A stretch of 64,000 nucleotides of DNA, from the NCBI RefSeq assembly GCF_014647855.1, contig NZ_BMPZ01000001.1, positions 372,001 to 436,000 on the forward strand, given 5' to 3'. The DNA comes from Shewanella gelidii. Lineage in GTDB: Bacteria; Pseudomonadota; Gammaproteobacteria; Enterobacterales; Shewanellaceae. Below the pieces are notes generated by a model that saw only the letters and a program-made list of their open reading frames with translations, was not told the DNA's origin and did no database searches. The position numbers and the translations under genes were made by a program. This document shows positions 62,513-64,000 of the stretch, piece after piece; the first letter of the stretch is position 1, and the number at the start of each line of letters is the position of its first letter.

Positions 62513-64000
62513 TTAAACTTTAAAGTATCGCAACTGCTCGCTTAACTCTTGCGCCGACTCTGCTAGCGACTGGCTTTGATAAGCTAAACTCTCTGCGGCT
62601 TGGCTCACTTCATTTGCTGACAGGTTAATACTCGATACGTTTGAGTTCACTTCATCCGATACCGCACCTTGCTGCTCGGCTGCGGCTGCAATTTGCGCCA
62701 CCATATCATTCGATAAATTAAGCCCTTCTAGCATTCGTTCAAGCTCTTCTTGGGTTTCATTCACTGATTGGACACTCTCAACCACATTACTGTTACTCAC
62801 ACGCATGGCTTCAGCAGCGCTCATCGCACTTGTGGTCAACTTATCAATAGTCACTTGAATTTCACCAGTCGAATGTTGAGTGCGGCTTGCAAGGCTCCTA
62901 ACTTCATCAGCAACGACCGCAAAACCACGGCCCTGCTCACCAGCACGTGCGGCTTCAATTGCTGCATTCAACGCCAGTAGGTTGGTTTGTTCAGAAATCG
63001 CCTGAATGACATTCACCACTTCACTAATACTAATGACACCTTGTTTTAGCTCTTCCACTAATTCATCAGCGGTTGCCACTTGAGTCGACACACGATTAAT
63101 ATTTTGAGCGGTTTTTTGCATATCTTCACCGCTATGTCGTGCTTGCTCAGTAACATCATTGGTAGCATCCGCGGCTTGCTCAGCGTTACGCGCAACGTCG
63201 GTAATGGTCGCGGTCATCTCATTCATTGCTGTTGCAAGTTGTTCAAGTTGGATATGCTGAGACTGCATACTGGTAGAGCTTTCTTCACTGGCTGATGCAA
63301 TATTATTAGCCATATCCGCCGAACGAGATGCGGACTCATTGGCCAGCAACAAAGCCTTATGGAGCTTATCCAACATACGGTCAAGCTCTGCCGCCATCAC
63401 ACCAACTTCATCGTTGCGTTCATATTGAATGCGAACGGTCATATCTCCATCTGCAATTTTGTGGACGTGCTCAATCAATGCTTCAATGGGCTTTACAATA
63501 TTTTGACCAATAACGAAGCTCATTAAAATTAATAGCGCCGAAGAAACTAGCGTAATAAATGCCGCAGTAGCAGCATCACGATAAAACTGCTCCTGAATAT
63601 CAGAAATTAGAATTCCACTACCAATAATCCAGCCCCACTCATTCATTGAAGCAACATACGACATTTTATGTTGCTCTCCGCCTTGCGGTGCGAGCCAGTA
63701 GTACTCTAGAAAGCCATTGCCTTTGGTTTTGCCAATTTCTGACATTTCGCGCCAGAAATAACTCCCCTTGGCATCTTTAAGCATGGAAGCGTCGGTACCA
63801 TTCAATGAAGGCTTCGTTGGATGCATGACAATTTTTTGCTGCGGGCTCGTAATCCAGAAGTAATTATCCTTGTCATAGCGCATACCTTGGATTGTTTCTA
63901 TCGCAAGTTGTTTTGCTTTATCTTCGCCAAGTACGGATCTTTGTCCGTAATAATGCTGTGCAACTGACAGGCTCGATTCAACTTGTGAGCGTAATTTCTG
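62513..64000 (-). CDS. Methyl-accepting chemotaxis protein with Cache sensor (5' end outside window)
   Basis: A chemoreceptor whose frame stays open from 62513 to the right edge, so the start and first membrane helix are missing. In order: a single-Cache sensor ([18 protein letters not shown], then [12 protein letters not shown]), a membrane helix ([17 protein letters not shown]), HAMP and the cytoplasmic signalling domain with the conserved tip ([23 protein letters not shown]). The C-terminus [10 protein letters not shown] lacks the NWETF-type tether for CheR/CheB. It likely controls flagellar motility through CheA; the ligand is unknown, though sCache domains often bind small organic acids. 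An internal ATG at 63883 is not the real start. Confidence 0.92.
   Translation of the reverse strand, partial: QKLRSQVESSLSVAQHYYGQRSVLGEDKAKQLAIETIQGMRYDKDNYFWITSPQQKIVMHPTKPSLNGTDASMLKDAKGSYFWREMSEIGKTKGNGFLEYYWLAPQGGEQHKMSYVASMNEWGWIIGSGILISDIQEQFYRDAATAAFITLVSSALLILMSFVIGQNIVKPIEALIEHVHKIADGDMTVRIQYERNDEVGVMAAELDRMLDKLHKALLLANESASRSADMANNIASASEESSTSMQSQHIQLEQLATAMNEMTATITDVARNAEQAADATNDVTEQARHSGEDMQKTAQNINRVSTQVATADELVEELKQGVISISEVVNVIQAISEQTNLLALNAAIEAARAGEQGRGFAVVADEVRSLASRTQHSTGEIQVTIDKLTTSAMSAAEAMRVSNSNVVESVQSVNETQEELERMLEGLNLSNDMVAQIAAAAEQQGAVSDEVNSNVSSINLSANEVSQAAESLAYQSQSLAESAQELSEQLRYFKV

Overview
The window is chromosomal DNA of a marine-type gammaproteobacterium at roughly 45% G+C, with dense housekeeping genes on both strands. 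The order gltD-gltB-yhcC-stand-alone Hpt-oxyR-class III cyclase-mutH-rppH-ptsP-(TauE)-thyA, plus a free-standing Hpt where enterics carry arcB, points to the Alteromonadales and most closely to a Shewanella-like lineage. That placement is inferred from remembered synteny; no search was run. Nothing in the core looks like a plasmid, prophage or insertion sequence, and no CRISPR array was seen.

Region by region. 1-5.6 kb: thyA (cut by the window edge), a TauE/SafE permease, ptsP (nitrogen-branch EI) and rppH on the minus strand, then a 680-base gene-free block with paired DnaA boxes, then mutH. 5.6-11.3 kb: a signalling block with a membrane class III nucleotide cyclase, OxyR, a 7-TM diguanylate cyclase, an ArcB-like Hpt protein and YhcC. 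11.3-17.7 kb: a regulatory interval and the glutamate synthase operon gltBD. 18-22 kb: an mtnN operon (CobD/CbiB-like protein, DUF2721, TRIC channel, exported small protein) and an exported RidA-like protein. 22.7-33.5 kb: a diguanylate cyclase, tyrS, an M23 endopeptidase with anmK (cell-wall turnover), DUF2750, erpA with a DUF6776 protein, a CLC protein and hemL. 34-38.8 kb: gspAB (secretin assembly) and cca. 39-43.4 kb: lpp facing an L,D-transpeptidase, then rlmA, uppP, folK and folB. 43.6-50.2 kb: plsY, tsaD and the macromolecular synthesis cluster rpsU-yqeY-dnaG-rpoD. 50.4-53.3 kb: a large FAD/Fe-S D-lactate-type dehydrogenase. 54.2 kb: tRNA-Met.

From 54.3 kb to the end the window looks more accessory: a CHASE-type diguanylate cyclase, an unrecognised lipoprotein, a CpdB-like lipoprotein nucleotidase, a MipA/OmpV protein and a chemoreceptor that runs off the right edge. 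Non-coding gaps here are long, up to 1.1 kb.

The observations most worth following are: (i) the rppH-mutH gap with two spaced, inverted DnaA-box pairs, at the locus where E. coli keeps the DnaA-reactivating element DARS2; (ii) the Hpt-only remnant at the arcB locus, as in the atypical Arc system of Shewanella; (iii) a CLC protein whose proton glutamate is valine, suggesting a channel rather than an antiporter; and (iv) candidate operators upstream of gltB, yhcC and the nucleotide cyclase. I did not find a clear new multi-gene defence or biosynthetic system.
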